From positions 1 through 64,000 of the forward strand of contig NZ_RKKU01000017.1 in NCBI RefSeq assembly GCF_003797945.1: a stretch of DNA of 64,000 bases, given 5' to 3'. Origin of the DNA: Pseudomonas neustonica. Lineage in GTDB: Bacteria; Pseudomonadota; Gammaproteobacteria; Pseudomonadales; Pseudomonadaceae. Shown in pieces: positions 10,105 to 19,125 of the stretch. Under the pieces are notes generated by a model. It worked only from the letters and a program-made list of their open reading frames with translations, searched no databases and had not been told where the DNA came from. Positions within the stretch are counted from its first letter, which is position 1; the number at the start of each line of letters is the position of its first letter. The position numbers were made by a program, and so were the translations under genes.

Positions 10105-11136
10105 ATGAGCCTGATCAAGCTGTCACCGCTTAATCAACGCCGCTTTGCCCGTTTTCGCGCCAACAAGCGCGGCTGGTGGTCGCTGCACCTGTTCATGCTG
10201 TTATTTGTACTCAGCCTGGGCGCAGAACTGATCGCCAACGACAAACCACTGGCCGTTGGTTTTCAGGGCGAGCTGTTCTTCCCGGTATTTAAACGCTACC
10301 CAGAGACGGACTTCGGTGGTGAGTTCCCCATCGAGGCCGACTACCGCAGCCCCTACATTCAGCAACTGATTGAAGGCGATGGCGACGGCTGGATGCTCTG
10401 GCCACCCATCCCCTATCACTATGGCACCATCAATTACGATCTGGATGTGCCGGCGCCCGCGCCACCTTCGGCGGACAATTGGCTGGGAACCGATGATCAG
10501 GCCCGCGATGTCATGTCACGGGTGATTTACGGCTTCCGCATCTCAGTACTGTTTGCTCTTACGCTCACCATCTTCAGTTCCATAATTGGCGTGATCGCGG
10601 GGGCGATTCAGGGCTTTTACGGCGGACGCGTGGATCTGATCGGGCAACGCTTTATCGAGGTCTGGTCCGGCCTCCCCGTCCTTTACCTACTGATCATTCT
10701 GGCCAGCTTCGTGCAACCGAACTTCTGGTGGCTGCTGGGCATCATGCTACTGTTTTCCTGGATGTCGCTGGTCGACGTAGTACGCGCCGAGTTCTTGCGC
10801 GGTCGCAACCTCGAGTATGTCAGGGCAGCCCGTGCGCTGGGGGCAAGCAACGGGGTGATCATGTTCCGACATATTCTGCCCAACGCCATGGTCGCCACCC
10901 TGACCTTCTTCCCGTTTATCCTTACCGGCGGCGTCATCACCCTGACCTCTCTGGACTTTCTTGGCTTCGGTCTGCCGCCGGGCTCACCTTCGCTGGGCGA
11001 GCTGATTGCACAAGGCAAGGACAACCTCCAGGCTCCCTGGCTAGGCATTACGGCTTTCGTTGTGTTGTCTCTCATGCTGAGCTTGCTGGTGTTTATCGGC
11101 GAGGCGCTGCGCGATGCCTTCGACCCAAGGAAATGA
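10105..11136 (+). CDS. yejE: ABC transporter permease, YejE type
   Basis: A 343-residue inner-membrane partner of YejB. ATG 10105 is preferred over the upstream TTG because GGGAGGG lies just ahead. The N-terminal block LNQRRFARFRANKRGWWSL and the extended periplasmic loop with YHYGTINYDLD are YejE/OppC features. The binding-protein-dependent transport domain contains the EAA loop ARALGASNGVIMFRHILPNA. The gene stops one base before the yejF start, indicating tight translational coupling. Confidence 0.93.
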   Translation: MSLIKLSPLNQRRFARFRANKRGWWSLHLFMLLFVLSLGAELIANDKPLAVGFQGELFFPVFKRYPETDFGGEFPIEADYRSPYIQQLIEGDGDGWMLWPPIPYHYGTINYDLDVPAPAPPSADNWLGTDDQARDVMSRVIYGFRISVLFALTLTIFSSIIGVIAGAIQGFYGGRVDLIGQRFIEVWSGLPVLYLLIILASFVQPNFWWLLGIMLLFSWMSLVDVVRAEFLRGRNLEYVRAARALGASNGVIMFRHILPNAMVATLTFFPFILTGGVITLTSLDFLGFGLPPGSPSLGELIAQGKDNLQAPWLGITAFVVLSLMLSLLVFIGEALRDAFDPRK

Positions 11137-11137
11137 G

Positions 11138-12769
11138 ATGACCAATACGCCCCTGATCAGCATCCGCAACCTGAGCGTGGCCTTTAATCAAGGCGACAGT
11201 CAGGTGACGGCAGTCCACGACGTCAGCTTTGATATTCAGCCGGGCCAGACCCTGGCATTAGTCGGCGAGAGCGGCTCCGGCAAATCTGTCACGGCGCACT
11301 CGATCCTGCGCCTGCTGCCCTACCCTGTCGCCCATCATCCTTGCGGTGAGATCTATTACGACGGCGAGGACCTGCTAAAGGCAAGCGAGAAAAAACTGCG
11401 CAAGGTGCGTGGCAATCGCATCTCCATGATTTTTCAGGAGCCCATGAGTTCGCTTAACCCGCTACACACGGTCGAGCGACAAATCAACGAGGTGTTGGCT
11501 CTGCACAAGGGGCTGAACAAGAAGGATGCCCGCGCTCGCACGTTGGAGCTGCTGACGCTGGTCGGCATTCCCGATCCCGAAAAGCGTCTTGCCTCCTACC
11601 CCCACGAGCTATCGGGCGGACAACGCCAGCGAGTGATGATTGCCATGGCGCTGGCCAACGAGCCAGAGCTGTTGATCGCCGATGAGCCCACTACCGCACT
11701 GGATGTAACAGTGCAGCTGAAGATCCTGGATTTACTCAAAGAGCTGCAGCAAAAGCTTGGTATGGCGCTACTGCTGATCAGCCATGATCTCAACCTGGTA
11801 CGCAAGATTGCCCATCGCGTATGTGTCATGTATCAGGGTCGCGTCGTCGAAGAGAATGATTGCACCACTCTTTTTAGTGACCCGCGCCATGAGTATACCC
11901 AGCAATTGCTGGCGGCGGACCCCAGCGGCGAGCCGGTGCCGGTGGACGCAGGCGCTAAAGAAATCTTGCGCGTCGAGCATCTCAAGGTATGGTTTCCTAT
12001 TAAAAAGGGAGTACTCAAGCGTACCGTTGATCACGTCAAGGCGGTGACCGACATCAGCTTCAGCCTGCAGCAGGGCCAGACCCTCGGCATCGTTGGTGAG
12101 AGCGGTTCGGGCAAGACAACGCTGGGCATGGCACTACTGCGGTTGATCGATAGCGAAGGCCTTATTGAATGTAATGGCAATCGGCTGGACAATCTCAGTC
12201 AGAATGATGTGCGGCCACTAAGACGCGAGTTTCAGGTGGTTTTTCAAGACCCCTTTGGCAGTCTGAGCCCGCGTATGTCGATTAGCCAGATCATTAGCGA
12301 AGGACTGGAGATTCATCGTATAGGCACGGCTGCCGAGCGTGAGCAGATGGTGATTCAGGCGTTGCAGGAAGTCGGTCTCAACCCCGATACCCGGCACCGC
12401 TACCCGCACGAGTTTTCCGGTGGCCAACGCCAGCGGGTATCCATCGCGCGGGCACTGGTACTCAAACCCAAGCTGATTCTGCTCGATGAGCCGACATCCG
12501 CATTGGACCGTACCGTGCAGGGACAAGTAGTAGAACTGCTGCGCGATCTGCAGCAGAAGTATAATTTGAGTTATTTGTTTATCAGCCACGATCTGGCGGT
12601 AGTAAAGGTCCTCAGTCATCAGCTGATGGTCATTCGTCAGGGACAGGTAGTCGAACAGGGACCGGCAGGCGATATCTTTGCTTCACCTCAGCATGACTAT
12701 ACTCGTCAGTTGCTGGATGCGGCTTTTGCCATACCCAACACCCTTAACAAGGCCACGACGGCCCAGTAA
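11138..12769 (+). CDS. yejF: ABC transporter ATP-binding protein with two nucleotide-binding domains, YejF type
   Basis: This powers the YejBE importer from the cytoplasmic face. ATG 11138 with AAGGA ahead is chosen over ATG 11114, which would overlap yejE. The protein of about 543 residues is two fused ABC domains. The first has [23 protein letters not shown] and [12 protein letters not shown]; the second has [26 protein letters not shown] and [12 protein letters not shown]. Both Walker sites look intact. Each half ends in an oligopeptide-ATPase C-terminal segment ([16 protein letters not shown]). fabI follows after 17 bases. Confidence 0.95.
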   Translation: MTNTPLISIRNLSVAFNQGDSQVTAVHDVSFDIQPGQTLALVGESGSGKSVTAHSILRLLPYPVAHHPCGEIYYDGEDLLKASEKKLRKVRGNRISMIFQEPMSSLNPLHTVERQINEVLALHKGLNKKDARARTLELLTLVGIPDPEKRLASYPHELSGGQRQRVMIAMALANEPELLIADEPTTALDVTVQLKILDLLKELQQKLGMALLLISHDLNLVRKIAHRVCVMYQGRVVEENDCTTLFSDPRHEYTQQLLAADPSGEPVPVDAGAKEILRVEHLKVWFPIKKGVLKRTVDHVKAVTDISFSLQQGQTLGIVGESGSGKTTLGMALLRLIDSEGLIECNGNRLDNLSQNDVRPLRREFQVVFQDPFGSLSPRMSISQIISEGLEIHRIGTAAEREQMVIQALQEVGLNPDTRHRYPHEFSGGQRQRVSIARALVLKPKLILLDEPTSALDRTVQGQVVELLRDLQQKYNLSYLFISHDLAVVKVLSHQLMVIRQGQVVEQGPAGDIFASPQHDYTRQLLDAAFAIPNTLNKATTAQ

Positions 12770-12786
12770 CAAAACAGGAAAGCACT

Positions 12787-13581
12787 ATGGGATTTCTCAG
12801 CGGAAAGCGCGTACTCATCGTTGGCGTTGCCAGCAAACTCTCCATTGCCTCAGGGATTGCCGCGGCGATGCACCGCGAGGGCGCCGAACTGGCGTTCACC
12901 TATCAGAACGAAAAACTGAAGGCACGGGTTGAAGAATTCGCCGCCGGCTGGGGCTCAGGTCCTGAGCTGTGCTTCCCGTGCGATGTTGCCGATGATGCCG
13001 AGATCGATCAGGTATTCGTCGAACTGGGCAAGAAGTGGGATGGACTGGACTGCATCGTCCACTCGGTCGGCTTTGCTCCCGGTGATCAGTTGGACGGCAA
13101 CTTTGCTGAAGTCACTACTCGTGAAGGCTTCCGTATCGCCCACGACATCAGTGCCTACAGCTTTGTCGCACTGGCCAAGGCCGGTCGCGAAATGATGAAA
13201 GGCCGCAACGGTAGCCTTTTGACCCTGTCCTATCTTGGCGCCGAGCGCACCATGCCCAACTACAACGTCATGGGTATGGCCAAGGCGAGCCTGGAAGCTG
13301 GCGTACGTTATCTGGCCACCAGCCTGGGTCCGGAAGGCACCCGCGTCAACGCAATCTCGGCTGGCCCGATTCGCACTCTGGCGGCCTCTGGCATCAAGAG
13401 TTTCCGCAAGATGCTGTCGCACAACGCGGCACAAACCCCGCTGCGCCGCAACGTCACCATCAACGAAGTCGGCAACGTCGGCGCCTTCCTTTGCTCCGAC
13501 CTGGCATCCGGTATGTCCGGTGAGATCACCTACGTCGACGGTGGCTTCAACATCACCGCGATGGGTAATCTGGAAGAGTAA
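12787..13581 (+). CDS. fabI: Enoyl-[acyl-carrier-protein] reductase [NADH], FabI type
   Basis: A 264-residue short-chain dehydrogenase-fold enzyme that reduces trans-2-enoyl-ACP in the last step of each fatty-acid elongation cycle; this family is the target of triclosan. The nucleotide-binding motif is the FabI-specific [13 protein letters not shown], not the usual SDR TGxxxGIG. The catalytic pair is in YNVMGMAK (Tyr-x6-Lys). [13 protein letters not shown] and the closing [10 protein letters not shown] are diagnostic. It ends just before a strong terminator. P. aeruginosa also has fabI beside this ABC block. Confidence 0.97.
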   Translation: MGFLSGKRVLIVGVASKLSIASGIAAAMHREGAELAFTYQNEKLKARVEEFAAGWGSGPELCFPCDVADDAEIDQVFVELGKKWDGLDCIVHSVGFAPGDQLDGNFAEVTTREGFRIAHDISAYSFVALAKAGREMMKGRNGSLLTLSYLGAERTMPNYNVMGMAKASLEAGVRYLATSLGPEGTRVNAISAGPIRTLAASGIKSFRKMLSHNAAQTPLRRNVTINEVGNVGAFLCSDLASGMSGEITYVDGGFNITAMGNLEE

Positions 13582-13590
13582 ATCTGCCAT

Positions 13591-13620
13591 AAAAAAACCG
13601 GGCTTATGCCCGGTTTTTTT
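13591..13620. terminator. Bidirectional intrinsic terminator between fabI and amtB
   Basis: A perfect hairpin: seven A, CCGGGC, loop TTAT, GCCCGG, seven T. Poly-T follows the stem on both strands, so it can stop transcription from fabI (plus) and from amtB (minus, ending at 13632). Confidence 0.9.
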
Positions 13621-13631
13621 ATGCTCGAAAA

Positions 13632-14840
13632 TCAATCTTCCGAGATGGCTCCAATCTTGTGAATGGCGAGGTCGGCGCCCTGAAACTCGTCCTCCTCGCT
13701 TAGACGTATGCCAACGATGGCTTTAATCACGCCATACACCAGCAAGCCACCCGACAGCGCCACTACCACGCCAGCCAGGCTGCCGAGCAGCTGTGAGATA
13801 AAGCTGACGCCGCCTAAACCACCCAGACTCTGCAGGCCAAAAATACCGGCAGCCAACCCACCCCAAACACCGCACAACCCGTGCAGCGGCCAGACGCCGA
13901 GTACATCATCGATCTTCAAACGGTTCTGCGTGAGGATGAAGGTCCAGACGAACAAACCGCCAGCAACTACGCCAGTCGCCAGCGCGCCTAGCGGGTGCAT
14001 CAGGTCAGAACCAGCACATACTGCCACCAGCCCCGCCAGCGGACCGTTATGAATAAAGCCAGGGTCCGCGCGACCAACCAGTAACGCAGCCAGGGTGCCC
14101 CCCACCATCGCCATCAACGAGTTGACCGCAACCAGCCCGCTGATACCCTCCAGCGTCTGCGCCGACATCACATTGAAGCCGAACCAGCCAATCGAAAGAA
14201 TCCAGGCACCGAGCGCCAGGAAGGGTATATTGGATGGCGGCATGGCAACCACATGCCCTGCACGGTAGCGCCCGCGTCGTGCGCCCAGCATCAACACGGC
14301 GCCCAGCGCCAGCCAGCCGCCGACGGCATGCACTACCACAGAGCCGGCAAAGTCATGAAATGGCGCACCAAAGCTGACTTCCAGCCACGCCTGAAAACCA
14401 TAATTGCCGTTCCATACGATACCTTCGAAGAAGGGGTAAATCAGACCCACAATCAACAGCGAGGCGCACAACTGCGGAGCAAACTTGGCGCGCTCGGCAA
14501 TGCCGCCGGAGATAATAGCCGGGATGGCTGCAGCAAAGGTCATCAGAAAGAAGAACTTGACCAGCGCATAGCCATTATTCTCGGACAGGGTCGCTGCATC
14601 GGCAAAGAAATTGGCGCCGTAGGCAATCCAGTAACCAACGAAGAAATATGCCAGGCAAGAAATGGCAAAATCACTGATGATTTTAGATAGCGCGTTGACC
14701 TGGTTCTTTTGGCGGACAGTACCGACCTCCAGAAAAGCGAAACCCGCGTGCATTGCCAGCACCATGATAGCGCCCATCAGAATAAACAGGGTGTTGGCGC
14801 CGTGAACCAGAGTTTCCACAGCGCTGTTCAGGTTTTCCAT
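13632..14840 (-). CDS. amtB: Ammonium transporter, Amt family
   Basis: A 402-residue inner-membrane channel that brings ammonium into the cell. It has about 11 hydrophobic helices and the Amt signature region DFAGSVVVHAVGGWLALG, with the first of the twin pore histidines in VVVHAVGG and the second in VWPLHGLCGVWGG. There is no long signal peptide, unlike E. coli AmtB. A good ribosome site (AGAGGC) precedes the ATG. No glnK (PII) gene is adjacent, although amtB usually forms a pair with it. A sigma-54-like site lies upstream, in line with nitrogen control. Confidence 0.94.
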   Translation of the reverse strand: MENLNSAVETLVHGANTLFILMGAIMVLAMHAGFAFLEVGTVRQKNQVNALSKIISDFAISCLAYFFVGYWIAYGANFFADAATLSENNGYALVKFFFLMTFAAAIPAIISGGIAERAKFAPQLCASLLIVGLIYPFFEGIVWNGNYGFQAWLEVSFGAPFHDFAGSVVVHAVGGWLALGAVLMLGARRGRYRAGHVVAMPPSNIPFLALGAWILSIGWFGFNVMSAQTLEGISGLVAVNSLMAMVGGTLAALLVGRADPGFIHNGPLAGLVAVCAGSDLMHPLGALATGVVAGGLFVWTFILTQNRLKIDDVLGVWPLHGLCGVWGGLAAGIFGLQSLGGLGGVSFISQLLGSLAGVVVALSGGLLVYGVIKAIVGIRLSEEDEFQGADLAIHKIGAISED

Positions 14841-15235
14841 TCAGACAGCCTCTTTATGAACAGACAGTTCGCACCAATCTTGTGCAATCAAGCCGCTTTG
14901 GTTCCATTGTGGTGCCTTACTCCCAATGAAATAAAACTGTCTTGATTTGCATACAAACTGATAGCGGTTAATTTTATTTTTTATTATCAATAAGTTATTT
15001 TTAAAATTGCGTAACACAAGCCAGCTAAAAGCACCGAATTAGGGCGCCAAGCAGGTGTGAAATCACCTTTAAAGTGCAAGACACATACCAAAATCCTGCG
15101 TTATTGCACCGATGTAGCCCCGGACTATCCAAAACCCGATTAGGTTGATGCCGAACGCAGCCACAATGCGGGCTCAACCAGCCTTGGCTATAATCTTGCA
15201 TACCGCTACCCGCCCATTCCGACCCGGAGAATAAT
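14841..15235. other. Intergenic region between amtB and the EAL gene
   Basis: A 395-base gap between divergent genes with no credible coding frame. It holds a very A+T-rich patch around 14965-15010, the sigma-54-like site for amtB at 15075-15090, and a TATAAT at 15189-15194 that could be the -10 of the EAL gene, with a weak -35. A TGCACC half-site near 15105 might be part of an NtrC site, but no full palindrome is visible. Confidence 0.5.
15075..15090 (-). promoter_or_regulatory. Sigma-54-like promoter for amtB
   Basis: On the minus strand the site reads TGGTAT, five bases, TTGCA, against the sigma-54 consensus TGGCAC-N5-TTGC(A/T). The essential GG at -24 and GC at -12 are kept with exact spacing. 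The predicted transcript would have a 5' leader of about 220 bases. Ammonium transporter genes are classic NtrC/sigma-54 targets, which supports the call; the long leader is a point against it. Confidence 0.45.
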
Positions 15236-16399
15236 GTGTTTAATGGTCAGCCACTGCCTTACTTCCAACCTCTGATCGATACCGCAACAGGCCGTATCGC
15301 AGGGTACGAAGCGCTTGCCCGCCTACGTGACGACGAAGGCAACATCACCAGCGCCGGCCCGCTATTTACCGATCCGGAGGTAAACCCCGCTGATCTGCTG
15401 GAATTAGACCGCTGTATACGTCGCATGGCACTCGAACGTTTCCGCGACAACCCGGACGGGTTTATCAGCTTGAACATATCGCCATCCTGGGTAAGCCAGT
15501 TAAAACCCGGGCAGCCGCTACCCAGCCTGCAGTTGCTGGAGGAAATAGGCTTGCCACCTGACCAAGTGGTATTCGAGATTACCGAATTACAGGGCAGTAT
15601 TGATCAGCTACGTGATGTGGTTCAGCGCTACCGCCAAGCAGGTATTCGAATTGCCATCGACGACTTTGGCGCTGGCTACTCCATGCTTGACCGTGTTCTG
15701 GCGCTGGAGCCAGACATCCTCAAACTCGATATCCAGCTATTTCGCAAAGCCGCCAGCGGCAATGGCAACAGCGGCGATTTCGTTAGAGCCCTGGCATTGA
15801 TGGCGGAGAAAAGCGGCTGCTGGATTATCGCAGAAGGTGTTGAGACCGAGCAGGAGCTGCACTTCGCACTCGAGTGCGGCGCTCGCTACGTACAGGGTTA
15901 TCTGTTCGGCAGGCCTGAAGAGAATTTCTTGCCAGCCGAAGCGGTAAAACAGAAGTTTTCAGACATGCGCGATCACTATGTGCTGGATAAGTTGGCCGAG
16001 CGGGAGAAGCTCGCCAGCCTGCGCAAATCATTGGCCGAGCTGTTTGCAGACTTGCGCTTATGGCTCAGCAAGGGCGGCCAACCTGCCCACCTGCCCGCTC
16101 CAGAATCCTACCCATGGCTGCTGCGCTGCTTCCTCTGTGATGCCCATGGCACGCAGATTTCACCCAACTATGAGTGGAAAGGTGACGCCTGGCACACCGA
16201 TCCGCGCTACTTGGATCACAACTGGTCCTGGCGGCCATACTTCTACCAGATTCTGGCAGAAGGCGGCGAAGACAGCAGAGTCATACTGTCCAACAGGTAT
16301 CGCGATGCCACTACCAATCAGTACTGCCTGACCTCAGGACTATTCATTGATGACAGCCGTCACTTGTTGCTGGTCGACATAGATACGTCTTTTCTTTAA
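15236..16399 (+). CDS. EAL-domain cyclic-di-GMP phosphodiesterase with extra C-terminal domain
   Basis: A 387-residue cytoplasmic protein starting at GTG 15236 (GGAGA ahead). The EAL domain covers about residues 5-245 and keeps the catalytic and metal-binding motifs: YEALAR, SLNISP, FEITELQ, IDDFGAGYS, DILKLD, AEGVETE and VQGYLFG. It should therefore hydrolyse c-di-GMP. After a short helical linker the last 110 residues form a separate domain with aromatic blocks (YEWKGDAWHTDPRYLDHNW, RPYFYQIL, SNRYRDATTNQYC), resembling Cache/PAS-like ligand-binding folds. No GGDEF domain or membrane segment is seen. Confidence 0.9.
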   Translation: MFNGQPLPYFQPLIDTATGRIAGYEALARLRDDEGNITSAGPLFTDPEVNPADLLELDRCIRRMALERFRDNPDGFISLNISPSWVSQLKPGQPLPSLQLLEEIGLPPDQVVFEITELQGSIDQLRDVVQRYRQAGIRIAIDDFGAGYSMLDRVLALEPDILKLDIQLFRKAASGNGNSGDFVRALALMAEKSGCWIIAEGVETEQELHFALECGARYVQGYLFGRPEENFLPAEAVKQKFSDMRDHYVLDKLAEREKLASLRKSLAELFADLRLWLSKGGQPAHLPAPESYPWLLRCFLCDAHGTQISPNYEWKGDAWHTDPRYLDHNWSWRPYFYQILAEGGEDSRVILSNRYRDATTNQYCLTSGLFIDDSRHLLLVDIDTSFL

Positions 16400-16417
16400 C
16401 GCCCAGCCGCTGCGCAT

Positions 16418-17731
16418 CTAGGTGCGTAGCGGCAACCATACCTCAACCAGCAGACCACCGAGCGTCGCTTCAGACAACTGCAGACTGCCTGCATAGGCAC
16501 TCACCAGATCGGTGACAATACCGAGCCCAAGCCCGTGACCAGGCACCTGCCGATCAAGGCGGGTACCACGATTCAAGACCTCTTCACGCTCGCGAGGTGC
16601 GATACCCGGCCCGTCATCCGCTATTTGCAGATACAAACCCTCAGAGTTCAATTTCCAGCCAACCTGGACCTGCCCCTTTGACCACTTGCAGGCATTGTCG
16701 ATCAGATTGCCCAACAGCTCCTGCATATCTTCACGGTCGTAGGGCCAACTCAGTTCACCAACCCCATCAACGCTGATATCCATCTCGTTATAGAGCGACT
16801 TGAAGGTGGCAATCAGGGCGTGCATATCGCGCTCTGCCTGAAAACGCTCTGCACGTTGCTGCTCGGGCGCCAGGCGTGCGCGCTGGAGGGTTCTCTCCAA
16901 CTGGCTGTGAATGATATCAAGCTGCTCGCGCAGGGGCGTCACGTGCTCGGGCGCCAAGGTGCTGGTCAGATTATCCAGGCGACTCTCGAGCACCGCCAAA
17001 GGCGTTTTCAACGCGTGCCCCAAGTCACCAGCACTACTGCGCCCTCGCTCCAGAACCCGTTCTACCTGTCTACCCAAGTGATTGATTTCCACTACCAGCG
17101 GATGTAACTCCAGCGGCACAGTTTCACTCAGTTGCATGCGCGCACCCGTGCGCCACTCGGATAACTCAGCCTGCGCTCGACGCAGAGGACCCAAGGCACG
17201 CTGCAATAGCCATTGCTGCAACAGCAGAGCCACCACAATCACAGCTGCTCCCAGCCCCCAGAGCCACCAGCGCGCGCGCTGAAAAGTCGCGAGCAGCGGC
17301 TGATAATCCAGCGCCACCGTCACCCTCAATTGTTCGCCATGACTACTGTACTGCTGAGACCAAACCAGTAGCTGCTGGCCTTTGGGTCCAGGTACCAGGC
17401 CGGTAGACTGAGCGTCGCTGTCGCTGGGTACTGGCAGGCGTTGATCCCAGAGTGAGCGTGAGCGCCAGCGCTCCCGACCCTGAACGATAAAATAGCGACC
17501 GGAGTAAACTCGACGGTAATCCGGGTCAACCTTACTCAGGTCAAGATACAGCCCGTCAACACCAGGCGTCATGGCCGCCAGCAGACTATCTGTCTCACTT
17601 TGCAATAACGTCAGCAGATAGGCGCGTTGTGCCCGGTCGTACAACCAGACACTGCCCTGACCAAGCAACACTATGCTGAACAGCATGATTAGCAAAAGGC
17701 CGACGCCAAGACGGCGCCCGATGGAGATCAC
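16418..17731 (-). CDS. Sensor histidine kinase of an OmpR-family two-component system
   Basis: A 437-residue inner-membrane kinase. Helix 1 (about residues 8-28) and helix 2 (about 153-175) bracket a periplasmic sensor of about 120 residues, followed by HAMP-like sequence. The phospho-accepting His is in [20 protein letters not shown]. The ATP-binding domain has an N box ([13 protein letters not shown]), a G1 box ([14 protein letters not shown]) and GHGLGLGI. It starts at GTG 17731, overlapping the regulator stop by four bases (GTGA), so the two are co-translated. PhoQ-like in layout; the stimulus is unknown. Confidence 0.93.
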   Translation of the reverse strand: MISIGRRLGVGLLLIMLFSIVLLGQGSVWLYDRAQRAYLLTLLQSETDSLLAAMTPGVDGLYLDLSKVDPDYRRVYSGRYFIVQGRERWRSRSLWDQRLPVPSDSDAQSTGLVPGPKGQQLLVWSQQYSSHGEQLRVTVALDYQPLLATFQRARWWLWGLGAAVIVVALLLQQWLLQRALGPLRRAQAELSEWRTGARMQLSETVPLELHPLVVEINHLGRQVERVLERGRSSAGDLGHALKTPLAVLESRLDNLTSTLAPEHVTPLREQLDIIHSQLERTLQRARLAPEQQRAERFQAERDMHALIATFKSLYNEMDISVDGVGELSWPYDREDMQELLGNLIDNACKWSKGQVQVGWKLNSEGLYLQIADDGPGIAPREREEVLNRGTRLDRQVPGHGLGLGIVTDLVSAYAGSLQLSEATLGGLLVEVWLPLRT

Positions 17732-18399
17732 GGCGCCAGCCCTACCAACACATAGCCCTGGCCACGCCGCGTTTCTATCGCAGCGCGCCCCAGCTTGCTG
17801 CGCAAATGATTAATCTGTACTTCAATAACGTTGGAGTCGCGCTCGTCTTCATAATCGTACAGATGCTCGGCCAAGCGTGCTTTGGACAGTACCTGGCCAG
17901 CATTGAGCATCATGTAGCGGAGTAGTTTGAACTCGGTGGCAGATAGACCGGTCGACGCCAGACCCGCACCGCTAACCTGCTGCGTTGCTTCATCCAGGGC
18001 CAAGCCGCCGACATTGAGCGTTGCGCTCGGCTCGCGACCATGCGCGCGACGCAACAGCGCCTGGATACGCAACAGCAACTCTTCATTATGAAAGGGTTTG
18101 GTCAGATAATCGTCAGCACCAGCCTGCAGGCCAGCCACGCGCTCAGTCCAGCGACTGCGTGCAGTCAACATCAATACGGGCGTCGCCTGTCCCGCATTTC
18201 GCCAACGTCGCACCACCTCAAGCCCATCCATACCAGGCAAGCCGAGATCAACGATCGCCAGGTCATAGGGTTCCTGCTCCCCCAGAATCAGGGCATCGCG
18301 CCCATCCGTGCGCCAGTCCACCGCATAACCGGCACGCTTAAGGGTCAGGGTCAGGGAGTCCGCCAGTGCTACGTTATCTTCGACCAGCAGTATCCGCAT
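17728..18399 (-). CDS. OmpR/PhoB-family response regulator
   Basis: A 223-residue DNA-binding regulator. The receiver domain has the acidic pair E7-D8, phospho-acceptor D51 ([13 protein letters not shown]), the Thr switch (MLTARSR) and Lys in DDYLTKPF. The winged-helix DNA-binding domain ends in [16 protein letters not shown] and [12 protein letters not shown] 18399 overlaps the stop of the upstream PepSY gene, with GAGGAT ahead. Operon order is PepSY, PepSY, regulator, kinase. I cannot name it as PhoP, PmrA or QseB from sequence alone. Confidence 0.93.
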   Translation of the reverse strand: MRILLVEDNVALADSLTLTLKRAGYAVDWRTDGRDALILGEQEPYDLAIVDLGLPGMDGLEVVRRWRNAGQATPVLMLTARSRWTERVAGLQAGADDYLTKPFHNEELLLRIQALLRRAHGREPSATLNVGGLALDEATQQVSGAGLASTGLSATEFKLLRYMMLNAGQVLSKARLAEHLYDYEDERDSNVIEVQINHLRSKLGRAAIETRRGQGYVLVGLAP

Positions 18400-18740
18400 C
18401 AATCATCCTCTTCTACCTCAAGCAGTTCGCCACTCAGCGCATCATACTCAAGTTCCATTACCACCCGCTCACGGGTGATCACTTCAATTTCATAAACATA
18501 GCGGCCATCGTCGGCCTCCAGTTCGGCACTCAGAAAGCGTCCGGGGTAGCGCAGCAGCGCATCATCAATAAACTGCTGGAGCGGAGCTATTCGCCCCTGC
18601 TCCACCAGTTCCAGCACCTCGTCCTGACCGATATCGTCAGCCTGAATAGCGGCACTGCACAGCAAAAGGCCCAGCACAACACGGCTAGACCTTAGCAGCG
18701 TATTATTAATTGTCCTGCTTGTGTTCAAGTACTTCACCAT
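18399..18740 (-). CDS. PepSY-domain periplasmic protein (second of pair)
   Basis: About 113 residues. A signal peptide-like helix ([14 protein letters not shown]) leads to a mature part starting DDIGQDE and one PepSY domain ending [20 protein letters not shown] with acidic ELLEVEEDD. PepSY proteins are thought to act as inhibitors or sensors outside the cytoplasm. The start is uncertain: ATG 18740 overlaps the upstream gene by 35 bases and lacks a good ribosome site, but no better start precedes the signal peptide. It touches the regulator gene. Confidence 0.75.
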   Translation of the reverse strand: MVKYLNTSRTINNTLLRSSRVVLGLLLCSAAIQADDIGQDEVLELVEQGRIAPLQQFIDDALLRYPGRFLSAELEADDGRYVYEIEVITRERVVMELEYDALSGELLEVEEDD

Positions 18741-19014
18741 TGCTGGCGTCCATATCAACATCCCATTCCTGCCCCTGGCCATCCAGAATTTCTACCTGGT
18801 AAACATAACGACCGTAGACCTTTTCGAGATCGGTGTCAGTAATAGTGCCGGGCTGAACGCTCAGTGCCTTTTGGTTAAGTTCTTCAAAGTTCATGATGGT
18901 ACCCTGCTCGATCAAGGTGTTAGCCTCGTCCAGGCGGACGTCATCATCTGCCAGCAGCGCACCGCTGCCCAAACTCAAAAATGCTGCGCAGGTAAGTGCA
19001 ATTGCCTTGTTCAT
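18706..19014 (-). CDS. PepSY-domain periplasmic protein (first of pair)
   Basis: A 102-residue protein whose ATG at 19014 is preceded by AGAGGTAC. It has a signal peptide (MNKAIALTCAAFLSLGSGAL, likely cleaved after LLA) and one PepSY domain with YGRYVYQVEILDGQGQEWDV and [10 protein letters not shown]. The next gene product has the same plan, so this is a local duplication or an old pair. Small PepSY proteins encoded ahead of two-component genes are often induced by that system and may feed back on the kinase; here that is inference. Confidence 0.85.
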   Translation of the reverse strand: MNKAIALTCAAFLSLGSGALLADDDVRLDEANTLIEQGTIMNFEELNQKALSVQPGTITDTDLEKVYGRYVYQVEILDGQGQEWDVDMDASNGEVLEHKQDN

Positions 19015-19050
19015 AAATAGTACCTCTGTCGTCTTAGGGTGTAAGCACAG

Positions 19051-19080
19051 ACTATAGTCAGCAGCTGAAACCAACCTTAA
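19051..19080 (-). promoter_or_regulatory. Candidate promoter of the PepSY / two-component operon
   Basis: On the minus strand a TATAGT (complement of 19051-19056) lies about 40 bases before the PepSY start. There is no TTGACA-like -35; instead a TTTTAAGGTTGG block covers that position, as in promoters that need an OmpR-type activator. Autoregulation by the downstream response regulator is likely but not shown. Confidence 0.35.
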
Positions 19081-19125
19081 AATAACTCGCTTTCGCTTTT
19101 CGGACTGTAAAGGAACCGCCGAGAC

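Noticed and set aside
12955-13635. A 226-codon minus-strand frame opposite fabI
   Set aside because: It covers a certain fabI gene and the terminator, and shows no domain; a shadow frame.
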